Shown: positions 17,945-27,563 of the stretch, one piece after another
How positions within the stretch are numbered: position 1 is the stretch's first letter
Layout: each line of letters starts with the position of its first letter
Origin: Leptospira dzoumogneensis
Lineage (GTDB): Bacteria; Spirochaetota; Leptospiria; Leptospirales; Leptospiraceae
Assembly: GCF_004770895.1 (NCBI RefSeq)
Contig: NZ_RQHS01000022.1
Span: 109,671 to 173,670, forward strand
Reading direction: 5' to 3'
DNA length: 64,000 bases
Position numbers and translations under genes: made by a program
Notes under the pieces: model-generated
What the model was told of the DNA's origin: nothing
Database searches by the model: none
Seen by the model: only the letters and a program-made list of their open reading frames with translations

Positions 17945-17945
<1 letters not shown>
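17400..17945 (+). CDS. DinB-like metal-binding protein
   Basis: 181 residues forming a DinB/YfiT-type four-helix bundle. The likely metal ligands are His49 (GKQVRHCLEF), His134 and His138 (QEHTIHHEAI), the usual three-histidine site. Family members include bacillithiol and mycothiol transferases and many proteins of unknown role, so the reaction cannot be assigned. The stop overlaps the start of the ATP-grasp gene by one base (TAATG), showing tight coupling; the two proteins probably act in one pathway. It begins right after the pst terminator. Confidence 0.8.
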
Positions 17946-19021
<1,076 letters not shown>

Positions 19022-19097
19022 AGCTTGCAATTTTTTCCGAAGTATGAAAGGTTTATCCCGGCTCAAAATTTAAACTTCTCAAATCCCGGAAAATTTT

Positions 19098-20312
19098 ATG
19101 AAACAAAAGCTAATCCAGCTTATTTATCTGATCTTCGGAGATCCTAAAAAGAACTCTCTTGAACATAGATTATTCAATGCAATTTCCTTAGTGAACGGAA
19201 GTTTGAATATCCTAGGCTCCATCTTCGAAGAGACAACGGAATATTCTCACCGCGTAATTCTTCTGAATTTGATCTCCGGTTCTATCCTGCTCGTTATGTA
19301 CTATTTTTCCAGATTTAAGAATATATATTACGTTCTTTTCTGGCCTTTAAATCTGACCATACTGGCTTATCTATCCTCTCTTTGGTTCCTGCATGGAGGC
19401 TCTAACGGGGGGAATCATTATTATTTCATTCCTGCATTGGTGATCGCCACCATTCTTTTAAAAAATCATAATATATTTTTCATTTACGGGTTTTATGCTT
19501 TTGTCACCGGTTCCTTATACATATTCGAATATTTTTATCCGAATTTTATCGTTCCACAAAAAGATAGAGATACGGAATACATGGACCTGGGTGGAAACTA
19601 TATCTTCGTCCAGATACTGACAGGCATACTGATCTTCATACTCAGCAGGAACCTGAATATAGAGAGAAAAAAATCGGACAATCTGCTTAGAAACATTCTG
19701 CCCGAATCCATCGCAGATGAATTAAAAATGAACGATACTGTTCAACCAAAACGTTATGATAGTGTTACCGTGTTATTCACCGATATGGCAGGGTTCACTC
19801 AAATCGCGGAAAAGATGAGCCCGGAAGAATTAGTGAAGGAACTCCACTTCTTCTTTGCGGAGTTTGATAAGATCGCCAAAAAATACGGTTTAGAGAAAAT
19901 CAAAACCATTGGGGACGCCTATATGGCCGTTGCTGGACTTCCTACACCGAATAATACACACGCAAGGGACGCGGTTTTCTGCGGGTTGGAATTCCAACAA
20001 TTCATGAAAAAGCAAAAAATAGAAAGACAGAACCTAGGCCTCCCTACCTGGGAATTACGTTTGGGTATCCATACAGGAAGCGTAGTAGCCGGAGTGATAG
20101 GTACCGAAAAATTCGCTTACGATATCTGGGGAGACACAGTCAACACGGCAAGTCGTATGGAGAGCTCGGGAGTCGCCGGAGAAGTGAATATCTCCTTAGA
20201 TACCTTCCATTTTGTGAGAGAAGATTTTATCTGCGAGTCCAGAGGATTGATAAAAGCTAAGAACAAGGGAGAGATCGAAATGTTTTTGGTAAAGGAAGCC
20301 AGAGAAGCATAA
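19098..20312 (+). CDS. Membrane-bound class III adenylate cyclase
   Basis: 404 residues. The N-terminal half has about six membrane helices (roughly 28-185); the C-terminal half is a class III cyclase domain. Metal aspartates are Asp229 (FTDMAGFT) and Asp273 (TIGDAYM). Adenine selection is by Lys269 and Asp342 (YDIWGD). The transition-state pair is Asn349 and Arg353 (VNTASRME). With all of these present it should make cAMP at the inner membrane. The Lys/Asp pair argues against guanylate cyclase. It stands alone between the ATP-grasp gene and the MBOAT module. Confidence 0.93.
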   Translation: MKQKLIQLIYLIFGDPKKNSLEHRLFNAISLVNGSLNILGSIFEETTEYSHRVILLNLISGSILLVMYYFSRFKNIYYVLFWPLNLTILAYLSSLWFLHGGSNGGNHYYFIPALVIATILLKNHNIFFIYGFYAFVTGSLYIFEYFYPNFIVPQKDRDTEYMDLGGNYIFVQILTGILIFILSRNLNIERKKSDNLLRNILPESIADELKMNDTVQPKRYDSVTVLFTDMAGFTQIAEKMSPEELVKELHFFFAEFDKIAKKYGLEKIKTIGDAYMAVAGLPTPNNTHARDAVFCGLEFQQFMKKQKIERQNLGLPTWELRLGIHTGSVVAGVIGTEKFAYDIWGDTVNTASRMESSGVAGEVNISLDTFHFVREDFICESRGLIKAKNKGEIEMFLVKEAREA

Positions 20313-20370
20313 TAGGTTCTTGACCTAAGGGTCCCAGGAAAGAATTTGAACCAGTCAGATTTTCTTTCCC

Positions 20371-21780
20371 ATGAATTTTAATAGTTTTGGATTTTTCATA
20401 TTCCTATTAATTACCTTTACTCTTTACTATCTTCCTTTCTTAAAACGATTCCAACTTCTGACGGTTGTCGGCGCTAGTTTTTATTTTTACGCATACACTG
20501 ATCCTTGGTTACTCATTCTGCTCTTATTTTCCATCTTCTGGAATGCGAGTATCGTATATCTGATCCAGACCCCGGACTTTAGATATAAAAAGGCAGTCTT
20601 GGCTTTAGGCGTGGTCCTAAATCTAAGCGTGTTATTCTTTTTCAAATACAGCGGGCTATTCGCCAAAACCTTTTTGGGAAGTTCGGGATCCTCGGATCTA
20701 CATTGGATTTTTCTAATACCGCTTCCGATAGGTATTTCTTTTTATACCTTTCATGGGATCAGCATGGTGGTGGATTTTTACAGGATAGGTACTGAGATAT
20801 TCAAAGAGAAGGTTCCCTACCCTAAACTGATCTTACAATCTTCTCTTTATATTAATTTTTTCCCTCAGTTGGTGGCAGGTCCTATCGTTAAGGCGAAAGA
20901 ATTTTTTCCTCAGATAAAAATGAAAGACTTCAAGGACATTCCTTGGATCCAAGCTTCAAAGATCTTAATACTTGGATACTTTCTGAAAACCGTGATCGCA
21001 GATAACCTGAACGATCTCACATTCGTGATCGATTTTCCTTATAATTCCCATCATTCTACCTTGACCTTAATTCTGTTGATCTTCGGTTATTCCGCTCAAA
21101 TTTTTGCGGACTTTGCAGGATATTCTTTGATCGCGATCGGAACTGCATTCTTATTCGGTTATAGGCTCCCTACCAATTTCAATTTTCCTTATATATCTTC
21201 TAACTTTTCGGAATTCTGGAGAAGATGGCATATTTCCCTTTCTACTTGGCTAAGGGATTATTTGTATATTCCTTTGGGCGGAAATAGAAAGGGAAACTTC
21301 AGGACTTATATAAATCTATTCTTGGTAATGGCCTTGGGCGGACTATGGCATGGTGCGGAATGGAGATATATGGTCTGGGGGATAGGCCACGGATTATTAT
21401 TATTGGTAGAAAGATTTTTAGATCAAAATCTTCCATTCAAACTTCCAGAGAATCGATTCTTTTCTTTTATAAAAGCCGGGTTTGTATTCTTAAGTGTTTC
21501 CCTTTTATGGTTATTATTCCGTTTGCCGGATTTTGAGACAGCGGTTAAGTATCTGAAACTATTAGGCACAAATTTAAGTTTAGGAACCGACTGGGAACTT
21601 TGCACATTTTTAATATTCTTTTCCATTCCGGTGCTCTTCTATCATTTTTATGGATGGTATAAGGAGAAGTATCCTGAAGAAACAATGGAGAAGGTCTCGA
21701 ATATCGGTTATGCATTCTTGCTATTTATGATCGTTCTGAACAAGGGGCCTTCTGCCGCATTTATCTATTTTCAGTTTTAA
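20371..21780 (+). CDS. MBOAT-family O-acyltransferase (first module)
   Basis: 469 residues with about 11 membrane helices. It carries the AlgI/DltB-type signatures EFWRRWHISLSTWLRDYLYIPLGGNR and GGLWHGAEWRYMVWGIGHG, in which His327 is the invariant catalytic residue. Such proteins move acyl groups, usually acetyl, across the membrane for attachment to exported polysaccharides or other surface molecules. The next gene starts two bases after the stop and encodes an SGNH-like partner, the usual arrangement. A similar pair lies at 61372-63803. The acceptor is unknown; in spirochaetes LPS O-antigen or peptidoglycan are candidates. Confidence 0.92.
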   Translation: MNFNSFGFFIFLLITFTLYYLPFLKRFQLLTVVGASFYFYAYTDPWLLILLLFSIFWNASIVYLIQTPDFRYKKAVLALGVVLNLSVLFFFKYSGLFAKTFLGSSGSSDLHWIFLIPLPIGISFYTFHGISMVVDFYRIGTEIFKEKVPYPKLILQSSLYINFFPQLVAGPIVKAKEFFPQIKMKDFKDIPWIQASKILILGYFLKTVIADNLNDLTFVIDFPYNSHHSTLTLILLIFGYSAQIFADFAGYSLIAIGTAFLFGYRLPTNFNFPYISSNFSEFWRRWHISLSTWLRDYLYIPLGGNRKGNFRTYINLFLVMALGGLWHGAEWRYMVWGIGHGLLLLVERFLDQNLPFKLPENRFFSFIKAGFVFLSVSLLWLLFRLPDFETAVKYLKLLGTNLSLGTDWELCTFLIFFSIPVLFYHFYGWYKEKYPEETMEKVSNIGYAFLLFMIVLNKGPSAAFIYFQF

Positions 21781-21782
21781 TT

Positions 21783-22658
21783 ATGAAATTTTTTATCCGA
21801 CTTATACTATTCTTTCTGATCTTCCTAGGTCTATATTCCGGTTTTGTGTATTTTCTTTCTCCCCAAAAGATACCGAAACAGAGTTGGTGGCAGCATAATC
21901 GTGTACGGGTGGAAAGTTTTTTAACGGAAGGAAAAGATTCCAAATATGTGATCGTCGGCTCTTCCATGTCGGATAGAATGTTACCTAAACCGAACTCAGG
22001 CTGGTTCAATCTTTCCTTAGTGGGAGAAGGCGCGCTAACAGGATTATCTATATTAAAAAATTCGGATACTTCTCCCAAATTCGTTTTGATAGAGGTTAAT
22101 CAACTTTCCGTAAAAGAAAATGAAAAATTTTCTCATGAAAATACGGATCCGTTTTTTGTATTTACCAGAAGGAATTTCCCTGTCCTTAGATCCGAAAAAC
22201 AACCTCTGAACTATGCCGTTGGATTTGTGATCCAATTTACGGATCGTTTTTTTACCGCAGACGCAAAACCGGGACTTAAACAAGAAAAAGAAGCTCTCGA
22301 AATTTCCAAAAAATTAAAAGAAGAACATCTGCAGGAAGTAAAACGTTGGTACGGAGCCGCTGTAGAGCAGAAAAAGTTAAATGATAGAATGACGTATCTA
22401 TCTTCTACCCTTAAAGAATTGGAAGCCAAAGGTGTTCGTCCTATATTTTTCGAAATGCCTATGCATCCTGAAATTCTTATTTCCGCCAAAGAAACTAGGA
22501 CCAGAGAAACTGTTCTGAAAAATTTTCCTCCTTCTCAATATCTATGGTTTATTGATAATAAAGATATCTACGAAGATAGTGACGCGCTCCACCTGGCCTA
22601 TCCGGAAGCGGACAGATTTTTGTCTAAACTGAAAGAATACGCGGAATCCTTGCCCTAG
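21783..22658 (+). CDS. SGNH-hydrolase-like partner of the MBOAT protein
   Basis: 291 residues. One N-terminal membrane anchor (about 4-25) precedes a periplasmic domain. VIVGSSMSDRM carries the SGNH block-I serine, and DSDALHLAYPEADRF near the C-terminus carries the Asp-x-x-His block. This resembles AlgJ/AlgX/DltD-type proteins that complete acyl transfer to the final acceptor after the MBOAT step. The gene begins two bases after the MBOAT stop, so the two are translated together. It is only distantly similar to the counterpart at 61372-62421. Confidence 0.8.
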   Translation: MKFFIRLILFFLIFLGLYSGFVYFLSPQKIPKQSWWQHNRVRVESFLTEGKDSKYVIVGSSMSDRMLPKPNSGWFNLSLVGEGALTGLSILKNSDTSPKFVLIEVNQLSVKENEKFSHENTDPFFVFTRRNFPVLRSEKQPLNYAVGFVIQFTDRFFTADAKPGLKQEKEALEISKKLKEEHLQEVKRWYGAAVEQKKLNDRMTYLSSTLKELEAKGVRPIFFEMPMHPEILISAKETRTRETVLKNFPPSQYLWFIDNKDIYEDSDALHLAYPEADRFLSKLKEYAESLP

Positions 22659-22802
22659 GGAGTTCCTACCACGCAGAGTATAACTCTCCGTCGCCGAATT
22701 TATGCACGGAACATATATTTCGGGATTCGAGTTATATTAAACATTTTATCCAATATAGCAGATTTTTCTACTATCCAAGAAGAGCAGATTTGAAAATCCT
22801 TG

Positions 22803-22826
22803 GACTAGTCTAATTCCGACTAGGTG
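22803..22826 (+). promoter_or_regulatory. Hairpin overlapping the metQ ribosome site
   Basis: CTAGTC (22805-22810) pairs with GACTAG (22818-22823), and the second arm overlaps the TAGGTG ribosome site of metQ. Folding could lower translation. I find no S-box, SAM-II or other riboswitch core in this 173-base leader. Confidence 0.4.
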
Positions 22827-22831
22827 AATCA

Positions 22832-23659
22832 ATGAATCGAAAACTATTTATCATATTACTTGTCCTTCTTCCTTTCTTTATAAGCTGCGGAAAGAAAGAA
22901 GCCCCCAATCTTCCCGGCGATAGAAAAAATCTGAAGATAGGGATTTGCCCAGGACCTTACGGAGACCTTCTGAAAAAAGGTGTCTTCCCGGATCTAGAGA
23001 AGAAGGGTTACAAGATAGAGATCGTTCAGTTCAGCGATTATATCCAACCGAATCTTGCATTAGCTTCCGGTGATATAGATGCGAATTTATTCCAGCATCT
23101 TCCTTATCTGAAAAAATTCACTGCGGATAAGGATCTAAAGTTAAGTGCGATCGTCAATATTCCTACCGCTCCGATGTCCGTGTTTGCCGGAAAAACCAAA
23201 AATCCTAAGGATATAAAGGAGAAGGCATCCATAGCTTTGCCGAATGATCCTACTAACTTGTTAAGGGCTTTGAAACTTTTCCAAGAATTAGGATTTATTA
23301 AAATAAATCCGGATGCAAGTCCGACTAAAGCTTCTTTAAGCGATATTACTGAAAACAAAAAACAGATCCAATTCTTACCATTAGAAGCGGCCCAACTTCC
23401 TAGATCTTTGGAAAGCACGGACTTTTCCGCGATCAACGGAAATTTCGCACTCGCTTCCGGTTTGGATCTGACAAAAGCGGTAATCTTAGAAAAGTTAGCG
23501 GAAGAGCATAAAAATATCATCGTGGTCCGTGAACAAGAAAAAGACAGCATATTCGCCAAAGATATAGTCGAGGCGGTAAAGTCTGAAAACTTCGAAACGG
23601 TTATAGATAACGATTTTAAAGGATTCCAAAAACCGGAATGGTTCGGAAAACGGAAGTAA
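22832..23659 (+). CDS. metQ: Methionine ABC transporter substrate-binding lipoprotein MetQ
   Basis: 275 residues of the NlpA/MetQ family. The lipobox FFISC puts Cys at about 20. The mature protein has KIGICPGPYGDLLKKGV, the QFSDYIQPNLALASGDIDANLFQH ligand-pocket region (typical MetQ), ALPNDPTNLLRAL and AINGNFALASGL. It delivers methionine, probably both isomers, to MetI. metN starts inside the last 22 bases of this gene and metI follows, so the importer is complete. The upstream leader carries a hairpin over the ribosome site. Confidence 0.94.
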   Translation: MNRKLFIILLVLLPFFISCGKKEAPNLPGDRKNLKIGICPGPYGDLLKKGVFPDLEKKGYKIEIVQFSDYIQPNLALASGDIDANLFQHLPYLKKFTADKDLKLSAIVNIPTAPMSVFAGKTKNPKDIKEKASIALPNDPTNLLRALKLFQELGFIKINPDASPTKASLSDITENKKQIQFLPLEAAQLPRSLESTDFSAINGNFALASGLDLTKAVILEKLAEEHKNIIVVREQEKDSIFAKDIVEAVKSENFETVIDNDFKGFQKPEWFGKRK

Positions 23660-24678
23660 AAGAAAACTCCCAAACTATATTAGAATTTCGGAACGTTTTT
23701 AAAACGTTCCCGAAATCTTCACATCCTTCTATCGAGGATATCTCCTTAAAGATAGATAAGGGAGAAATTTTCGGTATTATAGGAACTACAGGTGCCGGAA
23801 AAAGTACCTTGCTTAGATTCGCGAATTTATTGGAAACTCCAGATTCAGGTCAGGTATTTTTCCGATCGGAAGATATCTCCCACTTAAGGGGAGAAGATCT
23901 AAGACATCATAGGTCCAAGGTGGGAATGGTATTCCAACAGTCTCATCTGGTCTTGAATAAAAAAGTTTTCGATAATATCGCGCTCCCATTAAAAGCATCC
24001 GGTTGGAAAAAAGAAGAGATCCGCGCGAGAGTGATCGAACTTTTATCCTTAATCGGACTGGAAGACAAAATAGATTCCTATCCGAACCAGCTTAGCGGTG
24101 GACAAAAACAAAGAGTGGGGATCGCAAGAGCGATCGCAAATCACCCTACTCTACTCTTATGCGACGAACCCACCTCGGCTTTGGATCCGGAAACCACCCG
24201 CTCTATTTTGGGATTATTGAGAGACATCCATAAAAAGTTCTCTATTACGATACTTATCGTGACCCATGAAATGAACGTGGTCAGAGAGATCTGCGATTCC
24301 GTAGCAGTATTAGAAAAAGGCAAACTCATAGAAACAGGCTCGGTATATTCCCTATTTGCAGATCCTTCTCAAGAGATTACTAAAAAACTTACCGGACATG
24401 CGTTCACAAATTCCATTCCGGAAGAAACTTTAGCTAGAACGGAAGGTAGAATATTAAGAGTAGTCCTGAAAAACGAGATCGCTACAGAACCCGTACTTGG
24501 AAAAGTGATCCGTGCTACGAATCAGGTCCCGAATATAATTTACAGCAAGATAGAATATATTTCAGGAAGACCGATCGGCGTTTTTTATTTTGAAACGGAT
24601 CCTTTAAACGATAATACTGATACGATCAGATCCGCATTCGTTCGATACGGTGCAACCGTGGAGGAAATTTTCAGATGA
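23638..24678 (+). CDS. metN: Methionine ABC transporter ATPase MetN
   Basis: 346 residues. Walker A GTTGAGKST, Q-loop MVFQQSHLVLNKKVFDNIALPL, signature LSGGQKQRVGIARA, Walker B LLLCDEPTSALDP and H-loop THEMNVVREICD are all intact. The C-terminal 100 residues form a NIL-type regulatory domain that binds methionine and inhibits transport when the cell is full. The start at 23638 overlaps metQ by 22 bases. I see no better in-frame start downstream before the ABC domain begins. metI overlaps its end by four bases. Confidence 0.95.
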   Translation: MVRKTEVKENSQTILEFRNVFKTFPKSSHPSIEDISLKIDKGEIFGIIGTTGAGKSTLLRFANLLETPDSGQVFFRSEDISHLRGEDLRHHRSKVGMVFQQSHLVLNKKVFDNIALPLKASGWKKEEIRARVIELLSLIGLEDKIDSYPNQLSGGQKQRVGIARAIANHPTLLLCDEPTSALDPETTRSILGLLRDIHKKFSITILIVTHEMNVVREICDSVAVLEKGKLIETGSVYSLFADPSQEITKKLTGHAFTNSIPEETLARTEGRILRVVLKNEIATEPVLGKVIRATNQVPNIIYSKIEYISGRPIGVFYFETDPLNDNTDTIRSAFVRYGATVEEIFR

Positions 24679-25349
24679 ATCTTTCCAAATGGATAGAACT
24701 ATATCCTGAATTAGTCGACGCATTCGGACAAACCTTCTTAATGCTTGGGATTTCTCTGTCTTCCGCTTTGGTATTCGGGATCCCCTTAGGATTTTTGATC
24801 TATCTTACGGACAAAAAACTATTTATTCCGAACCGATTCTTCCATGCAGTTCTCGGAGTATTGGCAAATTTGATCCGATCCATTCCATTTGTGATCTTAT
24901 TAGTCGCACTGATCCCTCTCACTCAAAGTTTAGTAGGAACTACAATCGGCCCGCTCGCAGCTTCAGTCCCGCTTTCAGTAGCAGCAATCCCATTCTTAGC
25001 CAGGTTAGTGGAAACATCTCTACGAGAAATTCCGGAAGGAGTTTTAGAAGCAGCAGTTTCCACAGGGGCAAAACTAAGTTTGATCATCAGAGAAGTTTTG
25101 ATACCGGAAGCGCTTCCGGGAATTTATTCTGCAATTACGGTCACAACCATCAGTTTATTAGGATATTCCGCAATGGCAGGTATCGTGGGTGGAGGAGGAA
25201 TAGGAGATCTTGCTATCCGATTCGGATATTATAGATACGAGGACGATATCATGTTCGCGACGGTTTTTGTTCTGATCGCCTTAGTCCAAACATTCCAATG
25301 GATCGGAGACAAAACCCGCAAAAAAAGCGATAAACGTGTTTCTCATTAA
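24675..25349 (+). CDS. metI: Methionine ABC transporter permease MetI
   Basis: 224 residues with five to six helices. The MetI signatures LVLANLIRSIPFVILLVALIP-type helix and the coupling loop EAAVSTGAKLSLIIREVLIPEALPGI are present, and GYSAMAGIVGGGGIGDLAI is the conserved C-terminal helix. It forms the homodimeric methionine channel with MetN. ATGA overlap with metN shows translational coupling. Two hairpins follow (25356-25384 and about 25392-25413), neither with a good T-tract. Confidence 0.94.
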   Translation: MNLSKWIELYPELVDAFGQTFLMLGISLSSALVFGIPLGFLIYLTDKKLFIPNRFFHAVLGVLANLIRSIPFVILLVALIPLTQSLVGTTIGPLAASVPLSVAAIPFLARLVETSLREIPEGVLEAAVSTGAKLSLIIREVLIPEALPGIYSAITVTTISLLGYSAMAGIVGGGGIGDLAIRFGYYRYEDDIMFATVFVLIALVQTFQWIGDKTRKKSDKRVSH

Positions 25350-25496
25350 TTTTTTATTCGAGAAGAATATACCGTCCTTCTCGAACAAAAAGAATCCGCA
25401 AGCGGACCTGCGGATCAAATGTCGTGGTAATGAAAGCGGGACCTTCTCATTTTCCGAAAAAACGATCCGGTCCCGGTCATTGCATATTCAAAAATT

Positions 25497-25985
25497 TTAA
25501 TTATCAAATGCACCTAAGGAGACCCATTTGTTTTCTTCTTTTTTGTATCTCAAAACTCCTTTCAAAGGAATGATCTCCCCGCTTTTTGCATCATACCAAC
25601 GAGAAGAGGAAAGATTTGCGAGTAATGAAAAATGCAACAGCTTCTCCGTTCCGGATTTGTTTGCGGAATTTTGCATTACCCAGCCGACATATTCCCTGTG
25701 ATATCTTCCCTCCTGGGCATGATGAACATAGTTACGAACATCTTCCTTAAGCTTTACATTAGCGGAGAAGGGAACGTACAGCAGATCCTTGCTTCCGGAG
25801 GAAAAAGATTCTTTCATAGAGATCGCTTTTTCGGCATGCATATCCTCTACAGTTCCGAATAAAGAGAGCCCTTTTTCCAAATCCGTTTTACATCTGGAAT
25901 CACTGATCTCGGATCCGCAAAAAACCAAGGAGAAAAATAAAACGAAAAGAATTCCTAAAAACGGACTATATCGAATCATATTCAT
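25497..25985 (-). CDS. Hypothetical lipoprotein, last gene of the cytochrome operon
   Basis: 162 residues. A hydrophobic start with LVFC as lipobox puts Cys at about 23. The mature part has a cysteine (SRCKTD) and a basic, His-containing stretch (NYVHHAQEGRYHREYVGWVM), then SSRWYDAKSGEIIPLKGVLRYKKEENKWVSLGAF, which looks like a small beta domain. AAGGA precedes the ATG. The gene starts five bases after the cytochrome stop, so it belongs to the operon at 25497-28724. I cannot assign a function; the His-rich segment could bind metal or haem. Confidence 0.75.
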   Translation of the reverse strand: MNMIRYSPFLGILFVLFFSLVFCGSEISDSRCKTDLEKGLSLFGTVEDMHAEKAISMKESFSSGSKDLLYVPFSANVKLKEDVRNYVHHAQEGRYHREYVGWVMQNSANKSGTEKLLHFSLLANLSSSRWYDAKSGEIIPLKGVLRYKKEENKWVSLGAFDN

Positions 25986-25990
25986 TTTCC

Positions 25991-26434
25991 TTAATGTTTT
26001 CCGGGAGCTAAGACTGAATTCCTTCTCTCGAACATGATATATGCTTCCAATGCGATCATTTTAGGATCGTCATAGGCCAAAGGTTTTCCCTGCAGTGGAT
26101 TCTGGATACACCAGTTGATCATCTCCCTCAATGTGGAAACCTTACCTATCTGTTTCTGGAATTTAGGATAAGTTTCCGGATGTGTATTGGTGGCATTCGG
26201 ATGACACATAGCGCACTGTACCGTATTTCCTCCTAATTCAGGTCCATGGAAAAGTTTTTCTCCACGAGCCACCGTCTCCATGAATGCAGCATTCCATTTG
26301 TCTTCGTTGGATTTGTCCCAGTCATCTCCGAAGACCAAGGACACCGTCCCGAAAATCAGAAAGAAAACGGAGATGAAAATCCCTAGTAAAATTTTGGATT
26401 TAGATCTATTTCCAAGAGTATGCCGATCGTCCAT
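25991..26434 (-). CDS. Exported c-type cytochrome
   Basis: 147 residues. An N-terminal membrane segment (about 15-36) precedes a small cytochrome c domain with the haem motif CAMCH (Cys74, Cys77, His78). The axial-Met region probably lies near IALEAYIMFERR. Its spacing recalls SoxX-like or other short class I cytochromes: QKQIGKVSTLREMINWCIQNPLQGKPLAYDDPKMIALEAYI is a SoxX-type C-terminal pattern (core MINWCIQNP). It is held in an operon with a di-haem peroxidase and a metallophosphoesterase. It likely passes electrons to or from the peroxidase in the periplasm. Confidence 0.88.
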   Translation of the reverse strand: MDDRHTLGNRSKSKILLGIFISVFFLIFGTVSLVFGDDWDKSNEDKWNAAFMETVARGEKLFHGPELGGNTVQCAMCHPNATNTHPETYPKFQKQIGKVSTLREMINWCIQNPLQGKPLAYDDPKMIALEAYIMFERRNSVLAPGKH

Positions 26435-26443
26435 AAGATTCTC

Positions 26444-27529
26444 CTAATAATGAGTTTGAGGAAGTATCCTGGATTCGGGCTTTTGGTAAGTAGAATCCAC
26501 CGGATGTCCTGCGGATTCGTCGTATTTCACGATCCGATCCTTATTCTCCCAAAGTTTATAATGCATTTCCTCTCTTGCATTATCCATGTTTACGAATGCC
26601 CAACCGGTTCCGTCTCTCTCATGGAACGGATCCTGACGATTCATGAAGACGGTCATCTTAGGAATATAATGAGGTGACTGTGTATAACTTTCAGGATAAG
26701 GCCAAGGCCAAGCGGTAGACATTAACGCGTAGAAACTTATATTCTTGATCTGGTTGTACAAGACCTGATGCACATGTCCGTGAAAAACGGTCACATTATC
26801 GAATCGATCCAGAATGGATTGGATCTTCTCCGCATCGTCCGTCCAGAAATTCCAAGGTTTATAGATTTTATATAATGGAGAATGGGAAAGAACAACTAAC
26901 GGAGTCCCGCTTTTTATATTCTCCAAATCCTTTTTCAGCCAAGAAATCTGATCATCTCCCACCATAAAAGGAGAACCATTCGGGTTATCCAAACGAGCCA
27001 TCTCGTTCATTCTTTCTTCCGGAGTTTTCCAACGGTTGATCCAAGTATCATAAGTCAGGATACTATTCAGGACAACGAAATGGACTCCCTTATGATCGAA
27101 GGAATAATTGAGTTTGCTGATCTTATCCTGCCAATACTTCCCAAGATCTAGATAATAATCATGTTCCCCGATCACAAACTTTACAGGAACTTTAAGCTTG
27201 GATAGAAGTTCCATACCATGATCCAGTTCTTCTCTTTTTCCCAACTGGGCCAGATCTCCTCCGAATACTACAAAGTCAGGCCTCGGGAACATTAGGTTCA
27301 CCGTTTCGATCGCTTTATTCAAACCGCTATCGAAATTACGAACGAAATTTGTTCCCTTAATATGTGTTAGGTGAGGATCCGAAATGAATGCAAAGGTAAA
27401 TTTTTCATGCGTACCCTTACCTCTTCCTCCACAGGCGATCTCCACCAAACTCATCGGAACGATACTCGCAGCGAGTAATCCCCCGGCTCCGCGCAAAAAA
27501 TCCTTTCTGCTCAGTTTACCTTCTTCCAT
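26444..27529 (-). CDS. Tat-exported calcineurin-like metallophosphoesterase
   Basis: 361 residues. SRKDFLRG at 7-14 is a Tat-type signal, followed by a hydrophobic core and a Cys at 33 that could be lipidated. The phosphoesterase metal ligands are Asp51 and His53 (SDPHLTH), Asp92 (FGGDLAQ), the GEHD motif at 121-124 (Glu replaces the usual Asn), a LSHSP histidine and the final GHVH. It should cleave a phosphate ester in the periplasm; the substrate is unknown. GGGAGGGAG precedes the start. The gene lies between the peroxidase and cytochrome genes, an association I infer to be functional. Confidence 0.9.
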   Translation of the reverse strand: MEEGKLSRKDFLRGAGGLLAASIVPMSLVEIACGGRGKGTHEKFTFAFISDPHLTHIKGTNFVRNFDSGLNKAIETVNLMFPRPDFVVFGGDLAQLGKREELDHGMELLSKLKVPVKFVIGEHDYYLDLGKYWQDKISKLNYSFDHKGVHFVVLNSILTYDTWINRWKTPEERMNEMARLDNPNGSPFMVGDDQISWLKKDLENIKSGTPLVVLSHSPLYKIYKPWNFWTDDAEKIQSILDRFDNVTVFHGHVHQVLYNQIKNISFYALMSTAWPWPYPESYTQSPHYIPKMTVFMNRQDPFHERDGTGWAFVNMDNAREEMHYKLWENKDRIVKYDESAGHPVDSTYQKPESRILPQTHY

Positions 27530-27563
27530 AACTCCCTCCCGTCGGAATATTTCCGGTCCTTCC

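Noticed and set aside
22659..22831. SAM-type riboswitch upstream of metQ
   Set aside because: No S-box, SAM-II or SAM-IV core could be found by eye; only a small hairpin over the ribosome site.
25356..25413. Two hairpins after metI as terminators
   Set aside because: The stems are good (TTCGAGAAG/CTTCTCGAA and ATCCGCA/TGCGGAT) but neither is followed by a T-tract on either strand, so I mention them without calling a terminator.
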